64,000 nucleotides of DNA from Marinobacterium mangrovicola (GTDB lineage Bacteria; Pseudomonadota; Gammaproteobacteria; Pseudomonadales; Balneatricaceae): the NCBI RefSeq assembly GCF_004339595.1, contig NZ_SMFU01000012.1, forward strand, positions 124,001 through 188,000, written 5' to 3'. The notes below the pieces were generated by a model, which saw only the letters and a program-made list of their open reading frames with translations, was not told where the DNA came from and did not search any database. Shown piece after piece: positions 30,384 to 39,187 of this stretch. The translations under genes and the position numbers were made by a program. How positions within the stretch are numbered: the first letter of the stretch is position 1; every line of letters begins with the position of its first letter.

Positions 30384-31961
30384 CTACGCCGTCAGATGAC
30401 GCAGCAGGTTTTTGTAATCTTCGGCGATGTCCGTATCACTCTCGCGCAATTCTTTGATCTTGCGACAGGCATGGAGCACCGTGGTGTGATCGCGACCACC
30501 AAAAGCGTTGCCGATCTCCGGCAGGCTGTGGTTGGTCAGTTCTTTCGCCAGGCTCATCGCCACCTGACGCGGACGTGCCACCGACCGGCTACGCCGCTTG
30601 GATAGCAGGTCGGACACTTTAATCTTGTAGTAATCCGCAACAACACGCTGAATGTTGTCAATACTAACCTGTTTGTCCTGCAATGCCAGCAGGTCCTTAA
30701 GTGATTCTTTTATAAAGGGAGTATTGATGGCATTGCCGGTGAAATGGGCGTTGGCGATGACGCGTTTAAGCGCGCCTTCGAGTTCACGGACATTGGAACG
30801 GATTTTCTGCGCCAGGAAGAAGGCTGAATCGTCCGGCAGATCGACCTTCGCTTCCTGAGCTTTCTTCATCAGGATCGCCACGCGGGTTTCCAGCTCTGGC
30901 GGCTCGATCGCCACCGTCAGGCCCCAGCCAAAGCGGGATTTGAGTCGCTCCTCAACGCCGCTGATCTCTTTCGGATAGCGGTCGGAGGTCAGAATCATCT
31001 GCTGGCCGCCTTCAAGCAGAGCGTTGAAGGTGTGGAAAAACTCCTCCTGGGAGCGCTCCTTGCCGGCAAAGAACTGGATATCATCGATCAGCAGCGCATC
31101 AACGGAGCGGTAGTAGCGCTTGAAGTCGTTGATGGCATTCAGCTGCAGCGCCTTGACCATGTCGGCCACGAAGCGCTCGGAGTGCAGGTAGACGATGCGC
31201 GCATTCGGGTTGCGCTTAAGCATCTCGGTACCCACGGCATGCATCAAGTGGGTTTTACCGAGGCCAACGCCGCCATATATAAACAGCGGGTTGTAGGCGC
31301 CGCCCGGGTTATCCGCCACCTGCTGTGCAGCCGCCAGCGCAAGCTGGTTGGATTTACCCTGTACGAACGACTGGAAGGTAAACGACGGGTTCAGGTTCGA
31401 CTGATGGCGCACGCTGCCTTCGACTTCAACCCGGCGCTCGCTGCGCATCGGCATGCGATCGTCGCTGGGCAGCATATCGAGCTCAAGCTGAGGCTCGATG
31501 CTGTAGCCCTCATCCACCGGCTGAGTAGACGCTGGCATCGTCTGCGTCGGCGCAGCAGGTGCTGACGTACTTACGCTGGGAGCAGCGGACGCAGGTTCTG
31601 GCGCCAGATCGGCGGAGGGCGCCATTTCATTCATGGCACTGGTCTGCTGACGTTTACGGATCGGCGCGGTGCGCCGGCGCGCTGCCATAGAGCTGGCCGC
31701 ACCTGCGCTCTGACCCGCCTTGCCAGCAATCTCCAGACGCACCTCGGTGCTGATATCACCGGTCACATCGGCGACGACCTGGCGGATACGGGACAGAAAC
31801 TTGTCGGCAACCCAGTCGCGAACGAAACGGTTCGGCGCCAGAAGCACCAGTGCAGTCTCGGCGTCATCGGCCCGTAATGGACGAATCCAGGTATTGAACT
31901 GCTGGGCAGGAAACTCCTGCTGCAGGCTCTTCAGGCACTGCTCCCAAAGTTCGACCGACAT
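30384..31961 (-). CDS. dnaA: Chromosomal replication initiator DnaA
   Basis: Binds DnaA boxes at oriC and opens the origin. The 525-residue product has domain I ([27 protein letters not shown]), a long Ala/Pro/Ser-rich domain II (about 90-190), the AAA+ domain III with the Walker [16 protein letters not shown] and Walker [10 protein letters not shown], and domain IV with the signature [23 protein letters not shown]. The linker domain II is longer than in E. coli DnaA (467 residues). The 540 bases upstream, shared with rpmH, hold one perfect and one near-perfect DnaA box. Confidence 0.99.
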   Translation of the reverse strand: MSVELWEQCLKSLQQEFPAQQFNTWIRPLRADDAETALVLLAPNRFVRDWVADKFLSRIRQVVADVTGDISTEVRLEIAGKAGQSAGAASSMAARRRTAPIRKRQQTSAMNEMAPSADLAPEPASAAPSVSTSAPAAPTQTMPASTQPVDEGYSIEPQLELDMLPSDDRMPMRSERRVEVEGSVRHQSNLNPSFTFQSFVQGKSNQLALAAAQQVADNPGGAYNPLFIYGGVGLGKTHLMHAVGTEMLKRNPNARIVYLHSERFVADMVKALQLNAINDFKRYYRSVDALLIDDIQFFAGKERSQEEFFHTFNALLEGGQQMILTSDRYPKEISGVEERLKSRFGWGLTVAIEPPELETRVAILMKKAQEAKVDLPDDSAFFLAQKIRSNVRELEGALKRVIANAHFTGNAINTPFIKESLKDLLALQDKQVSIDNIQRVVADYYKIKVSDLLSKRRSRSVARPRQVAMSLAKELTNHSLPEIGNAFGGRDHTTVLHACRKIKELRESDTDIAEDYKNLLRHLTA

Positions 31962-32502
31962 TCCTTGACCCCTGAAAATGCACTAAAACGAACGCCAGGA
32001 GGTCACTGCCCTAGGGGTAACCCACCCGGTCTTGTTATCGATGGACCGCTATTCTAACCACTCAAACCGAACTTATACACAGCTGTGAGCAAACTTTTTT
32101 AGATCGGCTGTTATCGGCCTCTCGCGCGGGATAAACAGCCTCTACGACACTTCTTATCCACGGCCAGGGATACCAACACAGCTTAAAAACAGCCTTTCAA
32201 AAGACTTACAAACAAACTATCTGCTTATTTATTAAAGAAAAGATTCAGTTACAAACAAAAATATCCAACCCCCTTGTGAAGAACTCACCAGAATGAGATG
32301 AGAGGTCTCTTTCTTCCTTATATATAGGTTGCGAGAATCTGCAGAGTCGACACCGAGACCTGCGGCGCTGGCGAAAAACGTTCAAAAAGCATACAAAAGG
32401 TTTGCATCCGCCCAGGGGATTCACTAGAATCTCGCGTCTTAATTTTTTTGACCTATACGTGGATCAGCACCTCACGTACAGAACGTAAGTAGGACTGAGG
32501 CA
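31962..32502. other. dnaA-rpmH intergenic region (secondary oriC candidate)
   Basis: This 541-base AT-rich region has one perfect DnaA box (TTATACACA, 32073-32081) and one with a single mismatch (TTATCCACG, 32154-32162). It carries the divergent promoters of dnaA and rpmH. In Pseudomonas the functional oriC lies in this position, but here the box density is much lower than upstream of mnmG. Confidence 0.5.
32402..32430 (+). promoter_or_regulatory. Probable rpmH promoter
   Basis: TTGCAT (32402-32407) and TAGAAT (32425-32430) are separated by 17 bases, a good sigma-70 arrangement. The start would be about 65 bases before rpmH. Confidence 0.6.
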
Positions 32503-32637
32503 ATGAAAAGAACATTCCAACCGAGCGTACTTAAGCGCAAACGCAACCACGGTTTCCGTGCACGCATGGCAACCAAGAACGGCCGTCAGGTTCTGAACCG
32601 TCGCCGTGCTAAAGGCCGTAAACGCCTTTCTGCTTGA
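32503..32637 (+). CDS. rpmH: Ribosomal protein bL34
   Basis: A 44-residue, highly basic protein beginning [20 protein letters not shown] and ending GRKRLSA, the standard L34 sequence of the large ribosomal subunit. It is too short for most gene calls but unmistakable. It precedes rnpA in the universal rpmH-rnpA order. Confidence 0.98.
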   Translation: MKRTFQPSVLKRKRNHGFRARMATKNGRQVLNRRRAKGRKRLSA

Positions 32638-32663
32638 TTCAGCCCGCAGGGTTAAACGACTGC

Positions 32664-33038
32664 ATGGCCGATTTCGATTATCCCCGCCAGTTACGCTTGT
32701 TGACTGGCAGGGATTTCAAGCGTGTGTTCGACAATGCAGCCTTCAAGGTCTCTGAGCAGCCGCTGCTCATTCTTTCCTCGCCCAATGACCTTGGACGCCC
32801 GAGAATCGGGTTCGTCATTTCCAAAAAAAACATCCGGCGGGCTGTCAAACGCAACCGCGTTCGGCGTATCATTCGCGAGTCTTTTCGCCTGCATCAGCAC
32901 GAGCTCCCCGCAGTGGATATCGTCATTCTCGCCCGCCGTGGCCTGGATACGCTCGATAATCCCGACTTACACCGGATGATTGAGCGCAGCTGGTCCAGAT
33001 TGATCAAGAAAGCCCAAAAAGCTCACAAAAAAGGTTGA
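32664..33038 (+). CDS. rnpA: Ribonuclease P protein component
   Basis: Basic protein that assists the RNase P RNA in tRNA 5-prime maturation. The frame opens at a TTG at 32634 inside the rpmH stop, but the ATG at 32664 (MADFDYPRQLRLLTGRDFKRVF) fits the family start and gives 124 residues. The RNR signature region is KNIRRAVKRNRVRRIIRESFR. yidC begins only 13 bases after the stop; the yidD gene that normally sits here is missing. Confidence 0.95.
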   Translation: MADFDYPRQLRLLTGRDFKRVFDNAAFKVSEQPLLILSSPNDLGRPRIGFVISKKNIRRAVKRNRVRRIIRESFRLHQHELPAVDIVILARRGLDTLDNPDLHRMIERSWSRLIKKAQKAHKKG

Positions 33039-33051
33039 TGGTTTCTTCGCC

Positions 33052-34743
33052 ATGGATGTACAGCGAGTCATACTGATTGCCGCCCTGGCATTAATTTCCT
33101 ACATGCTGGTTCTGCAGTGGAACGATGATTACGGTCCCGCTCAGCAACAGACTGCCACCACGCAGCAGGCTGAAACCGTATCCGCCTACGCCAACAACAG
33201 CGAAGCCGAGCTTCCTGTCGTCGGTGCAGCCTCTGATGCCAGCCCGGATGTGCCCCAGGCAGCCAATGCTGATGCACAGGCCGCTATCGCAGCGACCCAG
33301 ACCAGCGAAGAGCTGATCAATGTGTCCACCGACGTGCTGCAGGTTGTTATCGACCCGCGCGGTGGTGACATTATCAAGGTTGCTCTGCCGAAGCATGAAG
33401 ATGCACTCAACTCCGGCAATCCTTTTGTCCTGCTGGAACAGAACTCCAACCGTACCTATGTCGCCCAGAGCGGCCTGGTCGGCCAGGATGGTCCCGATGC
33501 GCAGAAGGGCGGCCGCCCGCTGTACAGCGTCGATAGCACCGAGTTCTCCCTCGGTGATAACGACAGCCTGAACGTGGATCTGAAACTGACTCAGGACAAC
33601 GGCGTCAGCATCACCAAGCGCTTCACCTTCAACAAGGGTGAATACCGCGTCGGTCTCGACTACATCGTCGACAACCAGAGCCAGGAATCCTGGAACGGTG
33701 TGCTGTTTGGCCAGATCAAACGCGATGGCAGTGCTGATCCGTCCCAGCAGACATCCATGGGTATGCAGTCTTACCTCGGTGCGGTGTTCTCTACCGAAGA
33801 GAACAACTACCAGAAGGTCGACTTCGGCGATATGGATGAGGAGCGCTTCAAGCAGTCCAGCCCCGATGGCTGGGTCGCCATGGTGCAGCACTACTTCCTG
33901 AGCGCCTGGGTTCCGGCACCGGGTGCTGAATACACCTACCAGTCACGCAAGCTGAACGGCAACTACATCGTTGGCTTCCTGTCTCCGTCATTTAATGTGG
34001 CAGCGGGCGAGAGCCAGAGCGTCAGCGCCACTCTGTACACCGGTCCGAAGGATCAGGAGCAGATGGAAGCGACTGCCCCCAACCTGAAGCTGACCGTCGA
34101 TTACGGCATCCTCTGGTGGATTGCATCCCCGCTGCACACCATCCTGACCTGGATTCACTCCATCGTCGGTAACTGGGGCCTCGCGATCATCGGTATCACT
34201 CTGCTGGTGAAAATCGCCCTGTTCCAGCTGAACGCCAAGGCGTTCAAATCCATGGCCAAGATGCGCAAGTTCGGCCCTGAGATGACTCGCCTGAAAGAGC
34301 AGTATGGCGACGACCGTCAGAAGATGTCCCAGGAGATGATGAAGCTCTACCAGAAGGAGAAGATCAATCCTCTGGGTGGCTGTCTGCCGATCCTGGTACA
34401 GATGCCGGTCTTCATCGCACTATACTGGGTACTGATGGAATCGATCGAGCTGCGTCACGCGCCGTTCTTCGGTTACATCCAGGATCTGTCGCAGATGGAC
34501 CCGTACTTCATCCTGCCGATCCTGATGGGCGGTACCATGTTCATTCAGCAGATGCTGAACCCGACACCGCCAGACCCGATGCAGGCGAAGATCATGAAGC
34601 TGCTGCCGATCATCTTCACCTTCTTCTTCCTCTGGTTCCCGGCTGGTCTGGTACTGTACTGGCTGTGCAACAACGTACTGTCGATCGCCCAGCAGTGGCT
34701 CATCAACCGCCAGATTGAGGCGGGAGACGACAAGAAGGCGTGA
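33052..34743 (+). CDS. yidC: Membrane protein insertase YidC
   Basis: Inner-membrane insertase acting alone or with SecYEG. The 563-residue product starts with an N-terminal helix (QRVILIAALALISYMLVLQW), followed by the large periplasmic domain (about 60-340, beta-rich) and the conserved C-terminal five-helix core with KIALFQLNAKAFKSMAKM, CLPILVQMPVFIALYWVL and the final helices with FFLWFPAGLVLYWLCNN. A strong terminator follows at 34756, separating it from mnmE. Confidence 0.98.
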   Translation: MDVQRVILIAALALISYMLVLQWNDDYGPAQQQTATTQQAETVSAYANNSEAELPVVGAASDASPDVPQAANADAQAAIAATQTSEELINVSTDVLQVVIDPRGGDIIKVALPKHEDALNSGNPFVLLEQNSNRTYVAQSGLVGQDGPDAQKGGRPLYSVDSTEFSLGDNDSLNVDLKLTQDNGVSITKRFTFNKGEYRVGLDYIVDNQSQESWNGVLFGQIKRDGSADPSQQTSMGMQSYLGAVFSTEENNYQKVDFGDMDEERFKQSSPDGWVAMVQHYFLSAWVPAPGAEYTYQSRKLNGNYIVGFLSPSFNVAAGESQSVSATLYTGPKDQEQMEATAPNLKLTVDYGILWWIASPLHTILTWIHSIVGNWGLAIIGITLLVKIALFQLNAKAFKSMAKMRKFGPEMTRLKEQYGDDRQKMSQEMMKLYQKEKINPLGGCLPILVQMPVFIALYWVLMESIELRHAPFFGYIQDLSQMDPYFILPILMGGTMFIQQMLNPTPPDPMQAKIMKLLPIIFTFFFLWFPAGLVLYWLCNNVLSIAQQWLINRQIEAGDDKKA

Positions 34744-34755
34744 TCGCCTAAGCTT

Positions 34756-34781
34756 AAAAGGCTCCCTCGGGAGCCTTTTTT
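34756..34781 (+). terminator. Rho-independent terminator after yidC
   Basis: GGCTCC and GGAGCC form the GC stem with a CTCG loop, extended by A and T tracts on each side and a run of seven T. Confidence 0.9.
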
Positions 34782-34857
34782 GTATCCGGGAAAAGCTCTC
34801 CGGTACGCTGTAGCCAAACAATCAACGCGCTCCATCAAGCAACGAGAACAGAACGCT

Positions 34858-36222
34858 ATGCAGATCGCACAGGACACCATCGTCGCCCAGGCCACGGCTC
34901 CCGGACGTGGCGGCGTCGGCATTATTCGTCTCTCCGGCCCCCAGGCGCTGGAACTGGGCAAGCGCATACTGCGCTTCGAACCCCAGCCCCGACACGCGCA
35001 CTACTGCGGCTTTTACGCCCAGCAGGGCGAAGAGATCGATCAGGGCATCGCGATCTATTTTCCCGGCCCGAACTCGTTCACCGGGGAGGATGTGCTTGAG
35101 CTTCAGGGCCACGGCGGCCCCGTGATCCTCGATCTGCTGCTGCAGGAACTGATCGCCCTGGGCGCTAGGCCTGCACGTCCCGGTGAATTCTCCGAGCGCG
35201 CCTTCCTCAACGACAAGCTCGACCTGGCCCAGGCGGAAGCGATCGCGGACCTGATCGACAGCTCCTCGGAACAGGCCGCCCGCAGCGCACTGCGTTCACT
35301 CCAGGGGGTGTTCTCGAAACGGGTGCATGCTCTAGTGGAAGCACTGATTCAGCTGCGCATCTATGTGGAAGCGGCGATCGACTTCCCCGAAGAGGAGATC
35401 GACTTCCTCGCCGACGGCAAGGTGCTTAACGATCTCAAAGAGATCATCGCCCAACTGGCCGAGGTACGTCAGGAAGCACGCCAGGGCAGCCTGTTGCGCG
35501 AAGGGATGACGGTGGTAATCGCCGGCCGCCCCAATGCCGGCAAGTCCAGCCTGCTCAACGCCTTGGCCGGGCGTGAGACCGCCATCGTCACCGATATCGA
35601 GGGCACCACCCGTGACGTGCTACGCGAGCATATCCATCTCGACGGCATGCCGCTCCATATCATCGATACCGCTGGCCTTCGCGATGCACCCGATGCGGTG
35701 GAACAGATCGGCATAGAGCGCGCCTGGGCGGAGATCCGCAAGGCGGATCGCATCCTGATGATGGTCGACAGCACCCGTTCAGAAACCACCGATCCGCTGG
35801 CTCTCTGGCCCGAACTGGGCGATCACCTGGATAACCTCAATCACGTAACGTTGATTCGCAATAAAGCGGACCTCAGTGGCGAATCACCCCGTATAGAACA
35901 GGCCGGCGAACACACCCTGATCGCACTTTCCGCGAAGGAGGGTGGCGGCGTGGAACTGCTGCGTGAGCATCTAAAATCGGTAATGGGGTTCAGCGCCACC
36001 ACCGAAGGCGGATTTATGGCCCGCCGCCGTCATATCGATGCGCTGGAAAGGGCGGATGAACTGCTGCATACCGGCCTGGTGCAACTCGAAACCGATAGCG
36101 CCGGCGAGCTACTCGCCGAAGATCTGCGCCTCGCGCAGCAGACACTGGGGGAAATTACCGGTGAATTTACCCCCGATGATCTGCTTGGACGGATTTTCAG
36201 TTCGTTCTGTATCGGCAAGTAA
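34858..36222 (+). CDS. mnmE: tRNA modification GTPase MnmE (TrmE)
   Basis: With MnmG it makes the cmnm5 group at U34 of several tRNAs. The frame opens at 34780, but the ATG at 34858 ([27 protein letters not shown]) gives 454 residues, exactly the E. coli length. The N-terminal formyl-tetrahydrofolate-binding domain is followed by a helical domain, an inserted G domain with [22 protein letters not shown] and DTAGLRD, and the C-terminal FCIGK with the essential Cys. It is 22 kb from mnmG here; the Tad locus lies between. Confidence 0.98.
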   Translation: MQIAQDTIVAQATAPGRGGVGIIRLSGPQALELGKRILRFEPQPRHAHYCGFYAQQGEEIDQGIAIYFPGPNSFTGEDVLELQGHGGPVILDLLLQELIALGARPARPGEFSERAFLNDKLDLAQAEAIADLIDSSSEQAARSALRSLQGVFSKRVHALVEALIQLRIYVEAAIDFPEEEIDFLADGKVLNDLKEIIAQLAEVRQEARQGSLLREGMTVVIAGRPNAGKSSLLNALAGRETAIVTDIEGTTRDVLREHIHLDGMPLHIIDTAGLRDAPDAVEQIGIERAWAEIRKADRILMMVDSTRSETTDPLALWPELGDHLDNLNHVTLIRNKADLSGESPRIEQAGEHTLIALSAKEGGGVELLREHLKSVMGFSATTEGGFMARRRHIDALERADELLHTGLVQLETDSAGELLAEDLRLAQQTLGEITGEFTPDDLLGRIFSSFCIGK

Positions 36223-36634
36223 CAAGCCTAAAGACCCGGCTCAGGGAAGGCTGCAACTCGCCCCCTGAGCCCCGCGAACACACCAACGTCTCCTCTAAAT
36301 TCACCTGTCAGGGAACTCATGGGGCGCATAAAAGCGGCACTCGATGCTCCTGCTACGCTGCGTGGCTATTCAAATAGCCCGCTCAACACAATAATTGGCT
36401 AACTACGCTCAGCTCTCTAAATAGCCGCCTATAGCCAATCACCTTGTCGCCAAATTTAGACGCTACTTTCATCGCTTTGAGTAACATTCGCTTTCGAACT
36501 TTCCCGTCGCATTAATAAGACCCAGGCTCCGCATAGAGTAACTGTGGGATGAAAACGTTTATTTTATAAACAGCCATTGAATCGGCCAAAACGTTCGTTA
36601 TCATGGCGGTCTTCATGAAAGAAGGAATATTGCC
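36223..36634. other. Intergenic region between mnmE and the Tad locus
   Basis: No gene in 412 bases. A 9-base inverted repeat (GGCTCAGGG at 36238, CCCTGAGCC at 36263) follows mnmE and could end its transcript, although no T run follows. A second small palindrome, GGCTATTCAAATAGCC, lies at 36364-36379. The promoter of the Tad operon should be here, but I cannot name a convincing one. Confidence 0.5.
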
Positions 36635-37495
36635 ATGGAATTGGCTACTACCCTGATGACGGGTTCGCTCGTCCTGATTTTTGCCGCCACGCTTTTGCTC
36701 TGTTATCTGAGCGTCAAGTACGGCAAGGCGCTGCTCGCCCTCTACCACGTCAAAGTGGTAGACCATGTCGACACCCAGCTCAAACAGAGCTTCATCTCCA
36801 CCTCATCAGCACAGGTGATCACAACCACTGTGATCACCTGTGCTGCGTGCGTCACTGGCGCTTTCTTTTTAATGGGCTTCTTTGGCCTCATTCTCGGCCT
36901 CATAGCGGGCCTGTCGACACCCTGGGTCTATCACTGGCTCATCAAAAGAAAGCGCCGCAAGGAGTTCGTCTATCAGTTACCGGATGCTCTTTCTTCCCTC
37001 GCTGCTTCGATGAAGGGGGGCGGGAGTCTAAGCAAAGGGCTGGAGATGCTGGCGGCAAGGCAACCCAAGCCTCTTAGCCAGGAGTTTGCGCTGCTGGTGG
37101 CAGAAACCCGCGTAGGCAAAGATGTAGAAGAATCCTTACTTGATATGAAAGAGCGGCTTAAATGCCCTGAGTTGGATCTGCTGAATATTGCCATCTCGGT
37201 ATCACGCAATGTCGGGGGCAACCTTGCCGATACGCTAGAGATCCTCGCCGATACACTGCGGGAAAAGGCCCAGGTCGAAGGAAAAATCGACGCGCTGACA
37301 GCAACAGGAAGGGCACAGGGCTGGGTTATCAGTCTGCTGCCGTTTGGGGTCGGCCTGGCACTTTACTATCAAGAGCCGGAAAAAATGTCTGCACTCTTCC
37401 ACGAGCCCTGGGGCTGGCTGATGCTTGCCGTCATGTCAGCCATGCTGACCCTCGCCGTCTGGTCAATCTATAAAATAGTCAATATCGATGTCTGA
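36635..37495 (+). CDS. tadB: Tad pilus platform protein TadB
   Basis: A 286-residue inner-membrane protein of the GspF/TadB family, which forms the platform of the Tad secretion machine together with TadC. It has hydrophobic helices near the N-terminus (LVLIFAATLLLCYLSV), a pair around residues 60-100, the cytoplasmic F domain (LPDALSSLAASMKGGGSLSKGLEML, then VSRNVGGNLADTLEILADTLREK) and C-terminal helices. A GAAGGAA ribosome site precedes the ATG. It overlaps tadC by 8 bases. It opens the accessory block of the window. Confidence 0.9.
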   Translation: MELATTLMTGSLVLIFAATLLLCYLSVKYGKALLALYHVKVVDHVDTQLKQSFISTSSAQVITTTVITCAACVTGAFFLMGFFGLILGLIAGLSTPWVYHWLIKRKRRKEFVYQLPDALSSLAASMKGGGSLSKGLEMLAARQPKPLSQEFALLVAETRVGKDVEESLLDMKERLKCPELDLLNIAISVSRNVGGNLADTLEILADTLREKAQVEGKIDALTATGRAQGWVISLLPFGVGLALYYQEPEKMSALFHEPWGWLMLAVMSAMLTLAVWSIYKIVNIDV

Positions 37496-38408
37496 GCTTC
37501 TACTTTACATATCATTGGCTGCCGTGCTCGCCACGGTGGTGTCTGCCACTCTAATTCCCATGGTTTTGCTCAAAGCCAATGCCAGGCCGGATATCGACCT
37601 GAGCGGCTCGGAAAGCAGCAACCTGGGGCTCCTACTACGCAATATCCGCCCTTTGCTACGCGCGTATACAAACATCTTCGAAAAGAAAACACAGCCAGAA
37701 AAACTAGAGATCATGCGGTTAAAGTTACTGAAGGCAGATCTACTTTACTCGCTGAGTCCCTCTGAATTTTTTGCCCTTAGGCGCTTTTCTCTGTTGCTGG
37801 CACTGGGCTTCGGTTACTTGATCACTCAGCTTACCGGCATGACCGATCTGCCAAAAACCGTTGCAGTCCTGGGCGGACTCGCAGTGCTGGGGCACACCTA
37901 TCCGGACATCTGGCTTAACGACAAGATCAAACAGCGCAAGCATGAGATGGAAAAAGCCTTCCCTTTCTTCCTCGACCTGCTGGTACTGATGATGCGAGCC
38001 GGATTACCTTTTGCCGGCGCCGTGCAACAGGGTATCAACAGGATACCTGGGGGCGCCCTGCAAAGAGAGTTGGTCAAATATCAACGCGATATTCGAACCG
38101 GACTCGCGCGCGCAGAAGCCCTGGAAAACTTTTCCACCCGAATAGATATACCCGCCATTACCAACTTCACGGCGGCAATCATCCAGGCTGAAGAAACAGG
38201 CGGCAGCATCACGAATATGCTCGCCAACCAAGCCAAACAGCGCCGAAAAGAACGTTTTCTAAGAGCAGAAAAAAAAGCCAATGAAGCACCTGTAAAAATG
38301 CTGTTTCCGTTGGTTGGCCTGCTTTTCCCAATCACTTTTATGATTATAAGCGTTCCTATTATCGTTCAATTCCTGGATTCCGGGCTCGTTGAGAAACTGA
38401 TGAAATGA
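37488..38408 (+). CDS. tadC: Tad pilus platform protein TadC
   Basis: A 306-residue GspF-type protein paired with TadB. Helices lie at 3-28, 95-140 and 270-300; the cytoplasmic F domain has FPFFLDLLVLMMRAGLPFAGAVQQG and AETGG-like IQAEETGGSITNMLANQAKQRR, which is diagnostic for TadC. It overlaps tadB by 8 bases and the next gene by 4 bases, so all three are translationally coupled. Confidence 0.9.
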   Translation: MSELLLYISLAAVLATVVSATLIPMVLLKANARPDIDLSGSESSNLGLLLRNIRPLLRAYTNIFEKKTQPEKLEIMRLKLLKADLLYSLSPSEFFALRRFSLLLALGFGYLITQLTGMTDLPKTVAVLGGLAVLGHTYPDIWLNDKIKQRKHEMEKAFPFFLDLLVLMMRAGLPFAGAVQQGINRIPGGALQRELVKYQRDIRTGLARAEALENFSTRIDIPAITNFTAAIIQAEETGGSITNMLANQAKQRRKERFLRAEKKANEAPVKMLFPLVGLLFPITFMIISVPIIVQFLDSGLVEKLMK

Positions 38409-38728
38409 TCAGCAACTCGGATAGTACGATAGAAGTCGAGTGGATGGACTCCTTTCATAAGCGCCTTACTGGCGCGATAACCCGACCACTAAATCAACAA
38501 CGCAAGCTATTGGTATTTTCGCCCGGTGGATCCATTCACACCTTTTTTATGCGTTACAAAATCCATGTTTTCTTCCTGGATCAACACCTAAATATCTTGC
38601 AGGTGCATACCGATGTGACTCCGTGGAAAGTCGTATTAGCACCCAAGGGCACCCGATATGTTGCAGAGAGTGGAGCAAACATACCTTTGGAAGATGCCCA
38701 ATTAGCACTTAAGAACCTGAATGGATAA
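38405..38728 (+). CDS. DUF192-family protein
   Basis: A 107-residue protein with the DUF192 pattern: GSIHTFFMRYKIHVFFLD (the usual W/F-M-x-x-x-I-x-L-D/F-FLD block), then VTPWKVVLAPKGTRYVAESGAN. It has no obvious signal peptide, although most DUF192 proteins are exported. The family has no established function. It is translationally coupled to tadC (ATGA overlap), so it belongs to the Tad operon; DUF192 genes occur next to some tad loci, but their role is not known to me. Confidence 0.75.
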   Translation: MISNSDSTIEVEWMDSFHKRLTGAITRPLNQQRKLLVFSPGGSIHTFFMRYKIHVFFLDQHLNILQVHTDVTPWKVVLAPKGTRYVAESGANIPLEDAQLALKNLNG

Positions 38729-38731
38729 CCC

Positions 38732-39175
38732 ATGAGACTTATTCTGATACCAATACTGATTACTTTACTCGCAGGTTGCGCAAGCAGCGGTACAGACCTT
38801 TCAGCGAAAGCGGCCGAAGGGCAAACACTGACTGAAACTTGGAAAGCAGCGGATATTGCTTACCAACAGAAGGAGTGGGAGAAAAGTTTTCAGCTTTATA
38901 AGCAGATATCCACGCAGATGGAAGATGCCAATGTGGAATTCCGCATGGGTGTATCGGCTTTCCGACTTCACTATATAAACCAGGCGGAAGCTTCTTTCGA
39001 ACGTACTCTGGTGATTAACCCCTCACACCGAAAGGCACTGTTCAACCTGGCGATTATAAACATGTCCAGAGGTTATGCTTTCCTAAACGAATACACAAAA
39101 AATTTACCAGAGGATGAACGCTCAAGTGAAATTTTAGATGTACTTAGCATTCTGGAAAAGTTCAGCAGTCAATAA
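38732..39175 (+). CDS. TPR lipoprotein, TadD-like
   Basis: A 147-residue lipoprotein: the lipobox LLAG-Cys16 follows a short hydrophobic leader. The mature part is helical with two TPR-like units (AADIAYQQKEWEKSFQLYKQIS and FRMGVSAFRLHYINQAEASFERTLVINPSHRKALFNLA). This is the layout of TadD-type pilotins, which help the RcpA secretin assemble in the outer membrane. The second TPR is the clearest. It lies 4 bases after the DUF192 gene. Confidence 0.75.
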   Translation: MRLILIPILITLLAGCASSGTDLSAKAAEGQTLTETWKAADIAYQQKEWEKSFQLYKQISTQMEDANVEFRMGVSAFRLHYINQAEASFERTLVINPSHRKALFNLAIINMSRGYAFLNEYTKNLPEDERSSEILDVLSILEKFSSQ

Positions 39176-39187
39176 ATAATATTTTTC

